Assembly: GCA_035948415.1 (NCBI GenBank)
Contig: DASZJD010000073.1
Span: 1 to 64,000, forward strand
DNA: 64,000 nt
Direction of reading: 5' to 3'
Origin: Acidimicrobiia bacterium
GTDB lineage: Bacteria > Actinomycetota > Acidimicrobiia > IMCC26256 > PALSA-555
Below the pieces are notes generated by a model that was given only the letters and a program-made list of their open reading frames with translations, was not told the origin of the DNA and ran no database searches. The number at the start of each line of letters is the position of its first letter. The stretch's first letter is position 1. The position numbers and the translations under genes are program-made. This document shows, in pieces, positions 63,373 through 64,000 of the stretch.

Positions 63373-64000
63373 TCAACGGCGTGAGTCCTGCGACGAGGTC
63401 GACGTCGACGACGGGTCCCACATGGCCAGCGTGATCTCGCGGGTCCGCTCGCAGAACCGGCCGGCCGGCGCGACCCGCCGCAGAAGCTGGCGGAGCTCCG
63501 CGTCGAAGGCCTCGAGGCGGTCGCCGAACAGATGCGGCGTAGCACTCGACAGCGAGTGCACCGACGCCACGATGTCGTCTTCGGACCGCTCGACGATCCG
63601 CCCGCCTCCGACGTCGACCCGTCGTGGCCCACGAAAGCCCGCCGCGGCCAGGATCTCGTCCTCGTCCGACGGTGTGTCCGAGCTGAGCCGGCCCCTCCCC
63701 GCCCGTCGGACGGGACCGAGGTAGCGACGAACCAGATCGGCGATCTGGTCGTGGGGTGGTCTGGGTGCGGGCAGCGGGTCGCCTCCGGGCACCCCTCGGT
63801 GTGTCGTCGCGCCCACATGCACCAACGACCCGCCCGGTTCGAGCATGGCGCGGACGGTCTCGGCGACCCGGGGGCGGTCCATCCAGTGGAACGACTGGGC
63901 GAACACGACGACGCGGAAGGCTCCCAACCCGGCGGGGAGCTCCTCGGCCCGCCGGTGCACCCACGTGGCGTTCTCGCACGCGCGACGCTCCGACTCCCGG
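63373..64000 (-). CDS. SAM-dependent methyltransferase (5' end beyond the window)
   Basis: At least 208 residues, running off the right edge of the window on its 5' side. The visible part has the post-motif I stretch ESERRACENATWVHRRAEELPA, VVVFAQSFHWMDRPRVAETVRAMLEPGGSLVHVG (motifs IV and V of class I methyltransferases), and a helical C-terminus. The SAM-binding Gly loop lies outside. Similar proteins methylate unknown small molecules. Same strand as the preceding methyltransferase, possibly cotranscribed. Confidence 0.82.
   Translation of the reverse strand, partial: RESERRACENATWVHRRAEELPAGLGAFRVVVFAQSFHWMDRPRVAETVRAMLEPGGSLVHVGATTHRGVPGGDPLPAPRPPHDQIADLVRRYLGPVRRAGRGRLSSDTPSDEDEILAAAGFRGPRRVDVGGGRIVERSEDDIVASVHSLSSATPHLFGDRLEAFDAELRQLLRRVAPAGRFCERTREITLAMWDPSSTSTSSQDSRR

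Overview
The window comes from a very GC-rich actinobacterium. A WhiB-family iron-sulfur regulator, SigF/SigB-type sigma factors with RsbW/RsbV-like partners, a mycothiol-dependent maleylpyruvate isomerase-type protein, an SCO6745-type protein and heavy use of GTG start codons all point to Actinomycetota. A deep-branching class such as Acidimicrobiia is my inference and is not shown by any single marker. No CRISPR array, transposase, rRNA or tRNA was found.

Layout. 1-3.5 kb: end of a TauD-like dioxygenase, a secreted GH43 glycosidase, and a TetR regulator divergent from an AurF-like diiron oxygenase. 3.5-7 kb: a visibly less GC-rich stretch of small accessory genes (YHYH protein, VOC protein, RibD/DHFR-like reductase, a 99-residue unknown) that ends at the RNase P RNA gene. 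7.4-19.5 kb: housekeeping genes, namely bioB; a four-gene minus-strand operon (zinc-ribbon coiled-coil protein, RNase H, small membrane protein, histidine phosphatase); a class A penicillin-binding protein; an AddB/AddA-like helicase-nuclease pair; and a cold-shock protein. 19.6-23.3 kb: a complete zinc/manganese-type ABC importer behind a candidate Zur box. 23.3-24.7 kb: two lipoproteins.

25.0-29.1 kb is the most striking part: three short RsbW-like proteins, two paralogous SigF/SigB-type sigma factors, one RsbV-like STAS protein and a WhiB gene. GGTTT/A-N16-GGGTA promoter-like elements sit before one sigma operon and before whiB, which suggests the sigma factors control both. A second set of partner-switching genes (canonical RsbW-like kinase, unknown companion, STAS protein) lies at 34.5-35.9 kb. 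Between the two sets are a ketopantoate-reductase-like gene, two ABC exporters and a universal stress protein.

36.2-38.2 kb: pncA-pncB for NAD salvage. 38.4-39.4 kb: a YceI protein and a small conserved protein. 39.5-44.7 kb: a cobalamin riboswitch followed by an overlapping B12-uptake operon (binding protein, permease, ATPase, DUF71/COG2102 ATPase, second BtuF-like protein). 44.8-56.2 kb: mostly single genes (secreted and anchored proteins, thioesterase, tandem ACT protein, VOC, 2-oxoglutarate oxygenase, secreted alpha/beta hydrolase, DinB-like protein, methyltransferase, GYD protein, SCO6745 protein, pabB). 56.2-64 kb: a Gln-rich coiled-coil protein, a UlaG-like metallo-hydrolase, DUF2332 and ATP-grasp proteins in divergent orientation, a broken GrpB gene, a DinB protein and two methyltransferases, the last one cut by the window edge.

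Genes within operons overlap repeatedly by the four bases GTGA or ATGA, so translational coupling appears to be the normal operon design here.
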